Shown piece by piece: positions 30,280 through 37,479 of a DNA stretch of 50,021 nt. Made by a program: the position numbers and the translations under genes. The notes below the pieces were generated by a model that ran no database searches, was not told where the DNA came from, and was given only the letters and a program-made list of their open reading frames with translations. This stretch comes from Oscillibacter sp. Its GTDB lineage: Bacteria; Bacillota; Clostridia; Oscillospirales; Oscillospiraceae. The stretch is from positions 1 to 50,021 of the forward strand of contig JAFUNB010000013.1 of NCBI GenBank assembly GCA_017482345.1. The letters run 5' to 3'. How positions within the stretch are numbered: the stretch's first letter is position 1; each line of letters begins with the position of its first letter.

Positions 30280-30307
30280 ATTATATACAAATCGCAAAAA
30301 AAGTCAA
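30280..30307 (-). promoter_or_regulatory. Promoter for the Fur-family regulator / metal ABC operon
   Basis: Minus strand TTGACT (30307-30302), 16-bp spacer, TATAAT (30285-30280). Confidence 0.7.
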
Positions 30308-30313
30308 GAGCGG

Positions 30314-30342
30314 TTGGAAAAATGTAAAAATGATAGTATGGT
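30314..30342 (+). promoter_or_regulatory. Promoter for the nucleotidyltransferase gene
   Basis: TTGGAA (30314-30319), 17-bp spacer, TATGGT (30337-30342); back-to-back with the metal-operon promoter. Confidence 0.5.
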
Positions 30343-30367
30343 AGACATAAGAAAGAACATGTGCCGC

Positions 30368-31309
30368 ATGAAAAGGAAGGGGGAGGTTGCGATAAAGGCT
30401 TCTCTGGTCATTATGGCAGCGGGCATCGGTTCCCGCTACGGCGGCGACAAACAGGTGGACGGCATCGGCCCCCACAACGAGATCCTGATGGAGTACTCCG
30501 TGTATGACGCCATCCGGGCAGGCTTTGAACGGGTGGTATTTATCATCAAGCCGGAGCTGGAACAGCTGGTAGACCGCCTGTGCGGCGACTACCTGAAAGA
30601 AAAAAAGACCCTGAAGGGCGAGCCGCTGGAAGTGGTGTATGCCTTCCAGGATTATTCCTCCATCCCTGGTTTTTACACCATCCCGCCGGAGCGGACGAAG
30701 CCCTTCGGCACGGTCCATGCCCTGCTGTGCGCAAAGGAGGCGGTGGATGGCCCCTTTGCCGTCATCAACGCCGACGACTATTATGGCGTGGATGCCTACC
30801 GGACGATGTACAAAACGCTGATGGAGCTTCCCGAACAGGGAGAGGCGGCTATGGTAGGGTACCTGCTGCAGAACACCGCCAGCCTCAACGGAACCGTTAC
30901 CCGGGGCGTTTGCACCGTGGAGGACGGCTGGCTGCGCTCGGTCAAGGAGACCATGAAGATCCAGCTGTTTGCGGATGGTTCCGTGTGGGATCAGGTGGAA
31001 AAGCGGGAGCTGGATCCGAAGGGCGTTGTGTCCATGAACTTCTGGGGCTTTATGCCCAGCGTTTTTGGCGAAATGGAGCGGTATTTTGAGCGGTTCCTGC
31101 GGGAGACTGCCGGCGACAGCCTGACAGCAGAGTGTCTGCTGCCGGTGATGGTGGACCATCTGATGAGCGAGGACAGGCTTTCTGTCCGGGTGCTGCACTC
31201 GGCAGACCGCTGGTTCGGCATGACCTATCACCAGGATCGGGCCATCGTGGGCGCGGCGCTGGACGCGCTCCACAAGCGGAGCGTCTATCCGGACAGCTTG
31301 CAGGCGTAA
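30368..31309 (+). CDS. Sugar-phosphate nucleotidyltransferase-like protein
   Basis: About 313 residues from ATG 30368, or 305 if translation starts at ATA 30392. NTP_transferase fold: ASLVIMAAGIGSRYGGDKQVDGIGPHNE holds the nucleotide-binding signature MAAGxGSRxGGxKQ; PFAVINADDYYGVDAYRTM holds the metal-binding aspartates; VSMNFWGFMPSVFG follows. Homologues activate sugar-1-phosphates with NTP; the substrate is unknown. Start choice is unusual: the family N-terminus (MKATLVIMAAG-like) aligns with ATA-AAG at 30392, and GGGGGAGG lies exactly five bases before it, while ATG 30368 has no good site. I list the ATG conservatively. It is monocistronic. Confidence 0.85.
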   Translation: MKRKGEVAIKASLVIMAAGIGSRYGGDKQVDGIGPHNEILMEYSVYDAIRAGFERVVFIIKPELEQLVDRLCGDYLKEKKTLKGEPLEVVYAFQDYSSIPGFYTIPPERTKPFGTVHALLCAKEAVDGPFAVINADDYYGVDAYRTMYKTLMELPEQGEAAMVGYLLQNTASLNGTVTRGVCTVEDGWLRSVKETMKIQLFADGSVWDQVEKRELDPKGVVSMNFWGFMPSVFGEMERYFERFLRETAGDSLTAECLLPVMVDHLMSEDRLSVRVLHSADRWFGMTYHQDRAIVGAALDALHKRSVYPDSLQA

Positions 31310-31322
31310 CGACATAAGAGCG

Positions 31323-31355
31323 CATGAGCGGACGAGCCGTCCGCTCATGTTTTTT
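31323..31355 (+). terminator. Terminator after the nucleotidyltransferase gene
   Basis: CATGAGCGGAC / GTCCGCTCATG, five-base loop, six T. Confidence 0.9.
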
Positions 31356-31478
31356 GCACAGTTGTGACGGAAAAATTTTGTAAAAATTTGATACCATTTT
31401 TTTGCTTTTTTGTCTCGACTTTTTTCGCAAAATGCCGTCTAATAAAGATAAGGAAACTTGTCGGAAGGAGGGTGCAGC

Positions 31479-32312
31479 ATGGAGAAGAAAACGCCCGGCG
31501 GAGCAAGGAAACAAGGGAAGCGGTTTGCCTGTCTGGTGATGCTGTGCTGTGTGGTGGCCCTGATTTCCGGCGAACCGCCCGCGGCGGCTGCGCCGCTGGT
31601 GGTGGCAAAAACACCGGTCGACGCACCGGTGGAGGAGCAGCTGATCCGGGTGCTGGAGCCGGTGATGGAAGAGCCCATCGAACTGCCGGAGGAAGAGCCG
31701 GAGATCATGCTGGTGCCGGAGGCTGAGACCCCGGTGGAGGATGATTATTTCGCGGACGTACTGTTTTTGGGTGATTCCCGCACCCATGGCCTGCAGCTGT
31801 ACGGCGGTCTGACCGAGGGCACCTATTTCCACGCGGTGGGCGCCACGGTGGAATCCGTGTTCAGCAAGGCCACCCAGGAACTGGAGAACGGTAAAAAGGT
31901 GCCGATGGTGGAGGCTCTGGCGGGGCAGGAATGCAAGAAGGTCTATGTGATGCTGGGCGTCAACGAGCTGGGTTGGCCTCTGGCGGAGAAGTTCCGGGAG
32001 CAGTTCAGCCTGCTGGTGGACCGCATCCGCGAGGAGCTGCCGGACGCTGAGGTGGTCATCCAGTCCATTCTGCCGGTCAGCGCCAAGCAGGACGCTAAGA
32101 AAACCTATGTGAACAACGGCCGCATCGTTACTTACAATACACTTCTGGAGGAGCTGGCGCAGGAGAAAAAGTGCCCCTACCTGAACGTGGCGGAGGCTGT
32201 GGTCGATGAGACCGGCTGCCTGCGGCCGGAGCTGACCAGCGACGGTGTGCATCTGAATATCGCCGGCAGTAAAGAGTGGGTCGCCTACCTGAAGAGCCAT
32301 CCGGTCAATTGA
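31479..32312 (+). CDS. Secreted or membrane-anchored SGNH/GDSL hydrolase family protein
   Basis: 277 residues. A basic N-terminus and hydrophobic stretch (about 16-31, FACLVMLCCVVALISG) act as signal peptide or anchor, then an acidic Pro/Glu linker (about 45-85). The SGNH domain has block I VLFLGDSRTHGLQLYGGL (catalytic serine in GDS), block III MLGVNELGWPLAEKF (Asn) and block V TSDGVHLNIAGSKEW (Asp and His). Such Firmicutes proteins are usually wall-associated esterases acting on glycans or lipids; substrate unknown. The ATG at 31479 follows AAGGAGG. Single gene with its own terminator. Confidence 0.88.
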   Translation: MEKKTPGGARKQGKRFACLVMLCCVVALISGEPPAAAAPLVVAKTPVDAPVEEQLIRVLEPVMEEPIELPEEEPEIMLVPEAETPVEDDYFADVLFLGDSRTHGLQLYGGLTEGTYFHAVGATVESVFSKATQELENGKKVPMVEALAGQECKKVYVMLGVNELGWPLAEKFREQFSLLVDRIREELPDAEVVIQSILPVSAKQDAKKTYVNNGRIVTYNTLLEELAQEKKCPYLNVAEAVVDETGCLRPELTSDGVHLNIAGSKEWVAYLKSHPVN

Positions 32313-32320
32313 ACAAGCAA

Positions 32321-32354
32321 AAAAGTTCCCGACAACTTGTCGGGAACTTTTTTT
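32321..32354. terminator. Bidirectional terminator
   Basis: AAAAGTTCCCGACAA / TTGTCGGGAACTTTT, with A- and T-runs on both sides; shared by the SGNH hydrolase (plus) and the YczE-like gene (minus). Confidence 0.9.
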
Positions 32355-32356
32355 GC

Positions 32357-33016
32357 TTATTTGTCGAATGTCACCATTTCATGCAGACCCAGATGAACGA
32401 GATCCCGGGGCTCAAAGCGGATGAGATGAAACACCAGCTGCATCACGGCACCGTTGCACAGCAGGAACAGTACCGTGCCGAAGCCCACGCTGCCGCCCAT
32501 GAGCCAGCCAAGGGAGCAGACCGTGCCGGTCAGCAGGATGGACACAAGGCCGATGGGGATGCGCCGCAGCCGCTTGCCGATGCCCACCATCATGGCGTCC
32601 CGGGGACCGCAGCCGAGACAGGCGGACATCTGGATGCTCTGGGCCCAGGCCATGACTGCCATGCCCAGCAGCATGACAACAAGGCCCAGCCAGAAGTTTT
32701 CAATGACGGGAAACAGACCCAGCCCATCGAAAAAATCATAAAAACCGCCCACCATCAGCGCGCTCATCAGCGTGCCCAATCCGATGGATTCCCGCAGCAG
32801 CAGGTCAATGACCACCACGGTAAAGGCCACGAGGATGGTGGCCTGGCCATAGGTCATGGACAGCGCGTTGCCCAGCCCCAGCTGGAAGGCGTTCCAGGGG
32901 GCCTGGCCGATGTTGGCTTTCACCGTCAGAAAATTGCCGAAGGAAAAAATCAGCTGTCCCACAGCGGCCATAACGGTGCGGCGCAGCAGTTGGGACGCGG
33001 GAACTGTCAGTCGCAT
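32357..33016 (-). CDS. YczE/YitT-like membrane protein
   Basis: 219 residues with five to six membrane helices. LIFSFGNFLTVKANIGQAPWNAF, LGNALSMTYGQATILV and SACLGCGPRDAMMVGIGKRLRR resemble the YczE/YyaS/YitT family (the G-PxDxxxxGl segment is typical). Function is not established; in Bacillus subtilis yczE affects bacillaene or surfactin production. The ATG at 33016 follows AGGAGCG. Its promoter appears to lie 180 bp upstream, leaving a long leader with a 13-bp hairpin. Confidence 0.8.
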   Translation of the reverse strand: MRLTVPASQLLRRTVMAAVGQLIFSFGNFLTVKANIGQAPWNAFQLGLGNALSMTYGQATILVAFTVVVIDLLLRESIGLGTLMSALMVGGFYDFFDGLGLFPVIENFWLGLVVMLLGMAVMAWAQSIQMSACLGCGPRDAMMVGIGKRLRRIPIGLVSILLTGTVCSLGWLMGGSVGFGTVLFLLCNGAVMQLVFHLIRFEPRDLVHLGLHEMVTFDK

Positions 33017-33092
33017 AAAATACGCTCCTCTGGATGGATGTCCGGGGATAGATTCATCCTACAGGATTTCGCGGGATTTGACAATAGAAACA

Positions 33093-33126
33093 GCAAGTCG
33101 GGCAGCCATCTGACTGCCCGACTTGC
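33093..33126 (-). promoter_or_regulatory. Leader hairpin upstream of the YczE-like gene
   Basis: A perfect 13-bp stem GCAAGTCGGGCAG / CTGCCCGACTTGC with an 8-base loop, followed on the minus strand by TGTTTCT. It could be an attenuator in the roughly 170-nt leader; the T-run is weak. Confidence 0.5.
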
Positions 33127-33192
33127 CGTATGATATAGAGAAAGGAGAGGGAAAATGTATGGGTTCACAAGCGGTTCCTGCTTGTTGAATTC

Positions 33193-33221
33193 ATCATAGC
33201 GCCCGTCCGAAAGAAAGTCAA
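33193..33221 (-). promoter_or_regulatory. Promoter for the YczE-like gene
   Basis: Minus strand TTGACT (33221-33216), 17-bp spacer, TATGAT (33198-33193). Confidence 0.6.
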
Positions 33222-33315
33222 CGGCCTGGGGACAACCTTCACAATTTGTTTACATGAAAGAAAAATTTTGAAGATTTGTTCACAAATCGTTCAAAAAATA
33301 TTCCGAAATCGGACA

Positions 33316-33344
33316 TTGACGCAAAGACGACACAGTGATATAGT
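33316..33344 (+). promoter_or_regulatory. Promoter for the marR-ABC exporter operon
   Basis: TTGACG (33316-33321), 17-bp spacer, TATAGT (33339-33344). Confidence 0.65.
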
Positions 33345-33370
33345 TAGCTTGCTAAATATTAGGAAACTAA
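33344..33370 (+). promoter_or_regulatory. Tandem palindromic operators for the MarR regulator
   Basis: Two 12-bp palindromes of form TTAG-N4-CTAA (33344-33355 and 33359-33370), 3 bp apart, begin at the -10 box and cover the start of transcription. This suits an autorepressing MarR dimer bound on one face. Confidence 0.6.
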
Positions 33371-33387
33371 CGAAAGGAGCGGATGAG

Positions 33388-33825
33388 ATGAACTTCTCCA
33401 ATGCGTTGGGCCCAATGCTTTCGCGGGCGGCCCACATGGCCCGGACCTGTATGGATAACCGAATGGCACAGTATGAGATCACCGCGGCGCAGAACCGCGT
33501 ATTAATGTATTTGTATCATCTTGGAAAAGCCGCCCCGCAGTGCGAGGTCGTGGAGCACCTGCGGGTAAAACCCTCCACTGCAAACGGCATTCTGGACCGG
33601 ATGGCGGATAAGGGGCTGGTGGAGCGCAGTATCAGCGAAGCGGATGCCCGCCGCCGAATGATTTCCATCACGGAAAAGGGCGTCATTCAGTGCGGCCACA
33701 CAAAAGAGGAGTTTCAGACGGTGGAAAGTCTGCTGGTTCGGGGATTGAGCCCGGAAGAGGAGGAGACGTTCCGCCGGCTGCTGAACCGGATCATTGAAAA
33801 TCTAGAGGAGGAACAGACATGCTGA
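33388..33825 (+). CDS. MarR family transcriptional regulator
   Basis: 145 residues. The winged helix-turn-helix shows YEITAAQNRVLMYLYHLGKA, CEVVEHLRVKPSTANGILDRMADKGLVERS and DARRRMISITEKG, with the DxR wing signature. It begins at ATG 33388 after AAAGGAG and overlaps the first ABC transporter gene by 7 bp. MarR proteins placed ahead of exporter pairs usually repress the operon until a toxic ligand binds. The two palindromes over its promoter support autoregulation. Confidence 0.92.
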   Translation: MNFSNALGPMLSRAAHMARTCMDNRMAQYEITAAQNRVLMYLYHLGKAAPQCEVVEHLRVKPSTANGILDRMADKGLVERSISEADARRRMISITEKGVIQCGHTKEEFQTVESLLVRGLSPEEEETFRRLLNRIIENLEEEQTC

Positions 33826-35555
33826 GAAAGCTGTGGCCTTATGCGCGGCCATACCGGTTTTACATTGCGGCGGGCATCTTGTGCAGTGCCTGTGAAGCGG
33901 TGTTTGAGCTGCTGATCCCGCTGGTGATGAGCGATATCGTGGATGTCGGCATTGCCACGGGTGACGTGAACTATATCATGAAAAAGGGCCTTTTGATGGT
34001 GTTCATGGCGGTCATCTCCCTGGTGTTCGGCGTGGGTGCTGCGGCCATCTCCGCGAGAGCCGGTCAGGGTTTCGGTGCGAATATCCGCCGGGCGGAGTAT
34101 GAACACATTCAGGAATTTGCCTTTTCCAACATCGAGAAGTTTTCCACGGCGTCTCTGGTCACCCGTCTGACCAACGACGTGAACAACCTGCAGATGACCC
34201 TCACCATGGCCATGCGGATCATGGTCCGCTCGCCGGTGATGCTGGTTTCCGCGCTGGTGTTGTCTTTGCGGATCAGTCTGCAGCTGTCTGCCGTGTTTGC
34301 GGTGTCCATTCCCCTGCTGGCGGTGCTGATTTCGCTGATTCTGGTGAAGGTGGGCCCGGTGTTCCGCTCCCTGCAGGAGAAGACCGACGGACTGAATCTG
34401 GTGGTGCAGGAAAACCTGACCGGCATCCGGGTGGTGAAGTCCTTTGTCCGGGAGGAGTATGAGGAGCAGAAGTTTGCGGTGCGGAACGAGGATCTGAAAA
34501 AGACCTCCCAGAAGGCCTTCGGCACTGTGGTCATCAACATGCCCATGATGATGCTGATTGTCTATGCCACCATGATCGCTGTCATGTGGTTCGGCGGCCA
34601 CATGGTCCACGCCGGCACCATGGATACCGGCAAGCTGATGACGTACTTCACCTATATCATGCAGATCATGATGTCGCTGATGATGGTGTCCATGATCTTC
34701 ATGATGCTGACCCGCTCCATCGCCTGTGCCAAGCGCGTCATCGAGGTGCTGGACGAGGTGCCCGCCATCGGCAACGAATTGGCCGAAGAGGGCGCCGAGG
34801 TGAAAGACGGCTCCATCGAATTCGAGAACGTGTCCTTCAAGTACCGGCAGGAAAATCCCGCCTGGATCCTGCAGGATGTGAACATCAAAATTGCCTCCGG
34901 TCAGACTGTGGGCATTCTGGGCGGCACCGGCAGCGGCAAGACCAGTCTGGTGTCCCTAATCCCCCGCCTGTATGAGGCCCAGCAGGGCACCGTGAAGGTG
35001 GGCGGCCGTCCGGTGACGGACTATACCACCGAGCATCTGCGGGACGCTGTGTCCATGGTGCTGCAGAAGAACACCCTGTTCTCCGGCTCCATCCGGGAGA
35101 ACCTGAAGTGGGGCGATCCCAACGCCACGGAGGAGCAGTTGTGGAGCGCTTGCCGTGCCGCCTGCGCCGATGAATTCCTGGAGCGCATGCCGGACGGTCT
35201 GGACACCGGTCTGGGCCAGGGCGGCGTCAATGTCTCCGGCGGCCAGAAGCAGCGCCTGTGCATCGCCCGCGCCATTTTGAAGCAGCCTAAAGTGCTGATC
35301 CTGGATGACTCCACCAGCGCCGTGGATACCGCCACGGACGCCAAGATCCGGGAGGCCTTCGCCAACGAGCTGAAAGACACCACCAAGATCATCATCGCCC
35401 AGCGCGTGACCTCCGTCATGGACGCGGACCTGATCCTGGTGATGGACGGTGGCAGAGTGGTGGCGCAGGGTACTCATGCCCAACTGATGGACAGCTGCGC
35501 TATTTACCGCGAGGTCTATGAATCCCAGCAGGAAGGAGTGAGCATCGATGGCTGA
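33819..35555 (+). CDS. ABC exporter half-transporter with degenerate ATP site (subunit 1)
   Basis: 578 residues: six membrane helices (about 15-310) and a nucleotide-binding domain (about 335-570) with Walker A LGGTGSGKTSLVSLI, signature NVSGGQKQRLCIARA, Walker B VLILDDSTSAVD and a glutamine in place of the switch histidine (IIAQRVTSV). Asp replaces the catalytic Glu after Walker B. This is the pattern of the non-catalytic site in heterodimeric exporters such as BmrCD and TM287/288. It overlaps both its neighbours in the operon (7 bp with marR, 8 bp with subunit 2). Probably exports drugs, peptides or lipids. Confidence 0.93.
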   Translation: MLRKLWPYARPYRFYIAAGILCSACEAVFELLIPLVMSDIVDVGIATGDVNYIMKKGLLMVFMAVISLVFGVGAAAISARAGQGFGANIRRAEYEHIQEFAFSNIEKFSTASLVTRLTNDVNNLQMTLTMAMRIMVRSPVMLVSALVLSLRISLQLSAVFAVSIPLLAVLISLILVKVGPVFRSLQEKTDGLNLVVQENLTGIRVVKSFVREEYEEQKFAVRNEDLKKTSQKAFGTVVINMPMMMLIVYATMIAVMWFGGHMVHAGTMDTGKLMTYFTYIMQIMMSLMMVSMIFMMLTRSIACAKRVIEVLDEVPAIGNELAEEGAEVKDGSIEFENVSFKYRQENPAWILQDVNIKIASGQTVGILGGTGSGKTSLVSLIPRLYEAQQGTVKVGGRPVTDYTTEHLRDAVSMVLQKNTLFSGSIRENLKWGDPNATEEQLWSACRAACADEFLERMPDGLDTGLGQGGVNVSGGQKQRLCIARAILKQPKVLILDDSTSAVDTATDAKIREAFANELKDTTKIIIAQRVTSVMDADLILVMDGGRVVAQGTHAQLMDSCAIYREVYESQQEGVSIDG

Positions 35556-37437
35556 ACAGAGACATCCCGGCCCCCGCGGCCCCCGCGGCGGTCCCGGTCC
35601 CAGAGGCGGCTTCCAGAAGCCCAAAGATCTGAAAACCACGATCCGGAAGCTGTTTGGCTATCTGGGACGCTATAGAGTGCATCTGTGTCTGGTGGTTATC
35701 CTGCTGGTGCTCAGCTCTGCCTGTACCGTGGGCGGTTCCTACCTGCTCAAACCCCTGATCAACGACTATATCGTACCCGGCGACTTCCCCGGCCTTGCCC
35801 GCATGCTGTGCGTCATGGCGGCCGTGTACGCTACCGGCGCCCTCTGCTCCTTTGGCTACGCCCGCATCATGGTCCATGTGTCCCAGAACACTGTGGCAAA
35901 AATCCGTGCCGACCTGTTCGACAAGATGCAGGAGCTGCCCCTGAAATTCTTTGACACCCACACCCACGGCGAGCTGATGAGCCGCTTTACCAACGATATC
36001 GAAACCGTGTCCGAAGCCCTGAACAACAGCTTCGGCAATCTGGTCTCCAGCAGTCTGAACTTTGTCGGCACCATCCTCATGATGCTGGTGCTCAGCCCCG
36101 CGTTGACCCTGGTCACCTTTGGTATGATGGGTGTGATGCTGTTTGTGGTGAAGACCATCGGCGGCCGCAGCCGCCGCTACTTCGCCGCTCAGCAGAAGAC
36201 GCTGGGCGAGGTGAACGGCTATATCGAGGAGATGATCGAAGGCCAGAAGGTCATCAAAGTCTTCAACCACGAGCCGGAGGCCAAGGCGGGCTTCAACAGC
36301 CGTAATACCGCCTATCGGGACGCGGCCATCAACGCCCACACCTATGCCGGCGCCATGATGCCCGCCATGGGCAACCTGGGCTATGTCAACTACGCCCTGA
36401 CCTGCTGCATCGGCGCCCTGCTGGCTATCCGCAGCGGCGATCTGGGCGGCCTGGCAGCCTTCCTGCAGTATTCCCGGCAGGTGAGCCAGCCCATCACTCA
36501 GATCTCCCAGCAGATGAATACCATCCTCTCCGCCGTGGCCGGCGCCGAGCGGATCTTTGAGATCATGGAGACGGAGCCCGAAACCGACGAGGGTAAGGTG
36601 ACGCTGGTTCGCGTCACGGAGGATCGTCAGGGCAATCTGACCGAGGCACAGTTCGACACCGGCGCATGGGCATGGAAAAAGCCGGAGGGCGAGCTGGTGC
36701 CCCTGCGGGGCGATGTGCGCTTCGACCATGTAGTGTTCGGCTACGACGAGCGCAAGACGGTGCTGCACGACATTTCCCTGTATGCAAAGCCGGGTCAGAA
36801 GATCGCTTTCGTCGGCTCCACCGGCGCCGGCAAGACCACCATCACCAACCTCATCAACCGTTTTTATGAGATCCAAAGCGGCACCATCACCTACGACGGC
36901 ATCGACGTCCGGGAGATCGAAAAGGACTCCCTCCGCCGCTCTCTGGGCGTGGTGCTGCAGGATACGCACCTGTTTACCGGCACCGTGGCGGACAACATCC
37001 GTTACGGCCGTCTGGACGCCACCGACGAGGAGGTGGAGGCCGCGGCCCAGCTGGCCGGTGCCGACGCCTTTATCCGCCAGCTGCCCAACGGCTACCAAAC
37101 GCAGCTCTCCGGCGACGGCGGCAACCTGAGCCAGGGCGAGCGGCAGCTGCTGAACATCGCCCGCGCCGCCTGCGCCAACCCGCCGGTGCTGATCCTGGAC
37201 GAGGCCACCAGCTCCATCGACACCCGCACGGAGAAGATCATCGAGCGGGGCATGGACGCCCTCATGTCCGGCCGCACGGTGTTTGTCATCGCCCACCGCC
37301 TGTCCACCGTCCGCAACTCTCAGGCCATCATGGTCCTGGAGCAGGGCGAGATCATCGAGCGCGGCGACCACGACGACCTGATCGCCCAGAGCGGCAGATA
37401 CTATCAGCTCTATACGGGACAATTGGAGCTCGACTGA
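35548..37437 (+). CDS. ABC exporter half-transporter (subunit 2)
   Basis: 629 residues. A Gly/Pro/Arg-rich N-terminal tail (PGPRGPRGGPGPRGG, about 6-22) precedes six membrane helices and a nucleotide-binding domain with Walker A FVGSTGAGKTTITNLI, signature NLSQGERQLLNIARAA (LSQGE rather than LSGGQ), Walker B VLILDEATSSID with catalytic Glu, and switch FVIAHRLSTV with His. It supplies the catalytic residues of the pair; its weakened signature motif faces the degenerate half-site. An acidic insert of about 30 residues (VTEDRQGNLTEAQFDTG) lies between membrane and ATPase domains. A strong terminator follows. Confidence 0.93.
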   Translation: MAEQRHPGPRGPRGGPGPRGGFQKPKDLKTTIRKLFGYLGRYRVHLCLVVILLVLSSACTVGGSYLLKPLINDYIVPGDFPGLARMLCVMAAVYATGALCSFGYARIMVHVSQNTVAKIRADLFDKMQELPLKFFDTHTHGELMSRFTNDIETVSEALNNSFGNLVSSSLNFVGTILMMLVLSPALTLVTFGMMGVMLFVVKTIGGRSRRYFAAQQKTLGEVNGYIEEMIEGQKVIKVFNHEPEAKAGFNSRNTAYRDAAINAHTYAGAMMPAMGNLGYVNYALTCCIGALLAIRSGDLGGLAAFLQYSRQVSQPITQISQQMNTILSAVAGAERIFEIMETEPETDEGKVTLVRVTEDRQGNLTEAQFDTGAWAWKKPEGELVPLRGDVRFDHVVFGYDERKTVLHDISLYAKPGQKIAFVGSTGAGKTTITNLINRFYEIQSGTITYDGIDVREIEKDSLRRSLGVVLQDTHLFTGTVADNIRYGRLDATDEEVEAAAQLAGADAFIRQLPNGYQTQLSGDGGNLSQGERQLLNIARAACANPPVLILDEATSSIDTRTEKIIERGMDALMSGRTVFVIAHRLSTVRNSQAIMVLEQGEIIERGDHDDLIAQSGRYYQLYTGQLELD

Positions 37438-37440
37438 ACG

Positions 37441-37477
37441 CAAAAATACCTGCGCAGCAATGCGCAGGTATTTTTTT
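37441..37477. terminator. Bidirectional terminator after the ABC exporter
   Basis: AAAATACCTGCGCA / TGCGCAGGTATTTT, GCAA loop, A- and T-runs on both sides; shared with the XRE-type gene (minus). Confidence 0.92.
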
Positions 37478-37479
37478 GC

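Larger units (their letters stand above)
33017..33387. other. 371-bp intergenic region between the YczE-like gene and marR
   Basis: This stretch has no convincing gene. It holds the leader and promoter of the YczE-like gene on the minus strand (hairpin 33093-33126, promoter 33193-33221), a 14-codon reading frame with a good ribosome site on the plus strand (33155-33199, beginning MYGFTSGS), and the marR promoter and operators (33316-33370). The part from 33222 to 33315 is AT-rich and I see nothing defined in it. Confidence 0.7.

Noticed and set aside
33155-33199. 14-codon frame with a good ribosome site, considered as a peptide gene
   Set aside because: Too short to support without conservation, and it overlaps the minus-strand leader. 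Kept only as an observation.
35560-35625. Collagen-like protein suggested by GPRGPRGGPGPRGG
   Set aside because: It is only a 17-residue tail of the ABC exporter subunit, not a collagen repeat.
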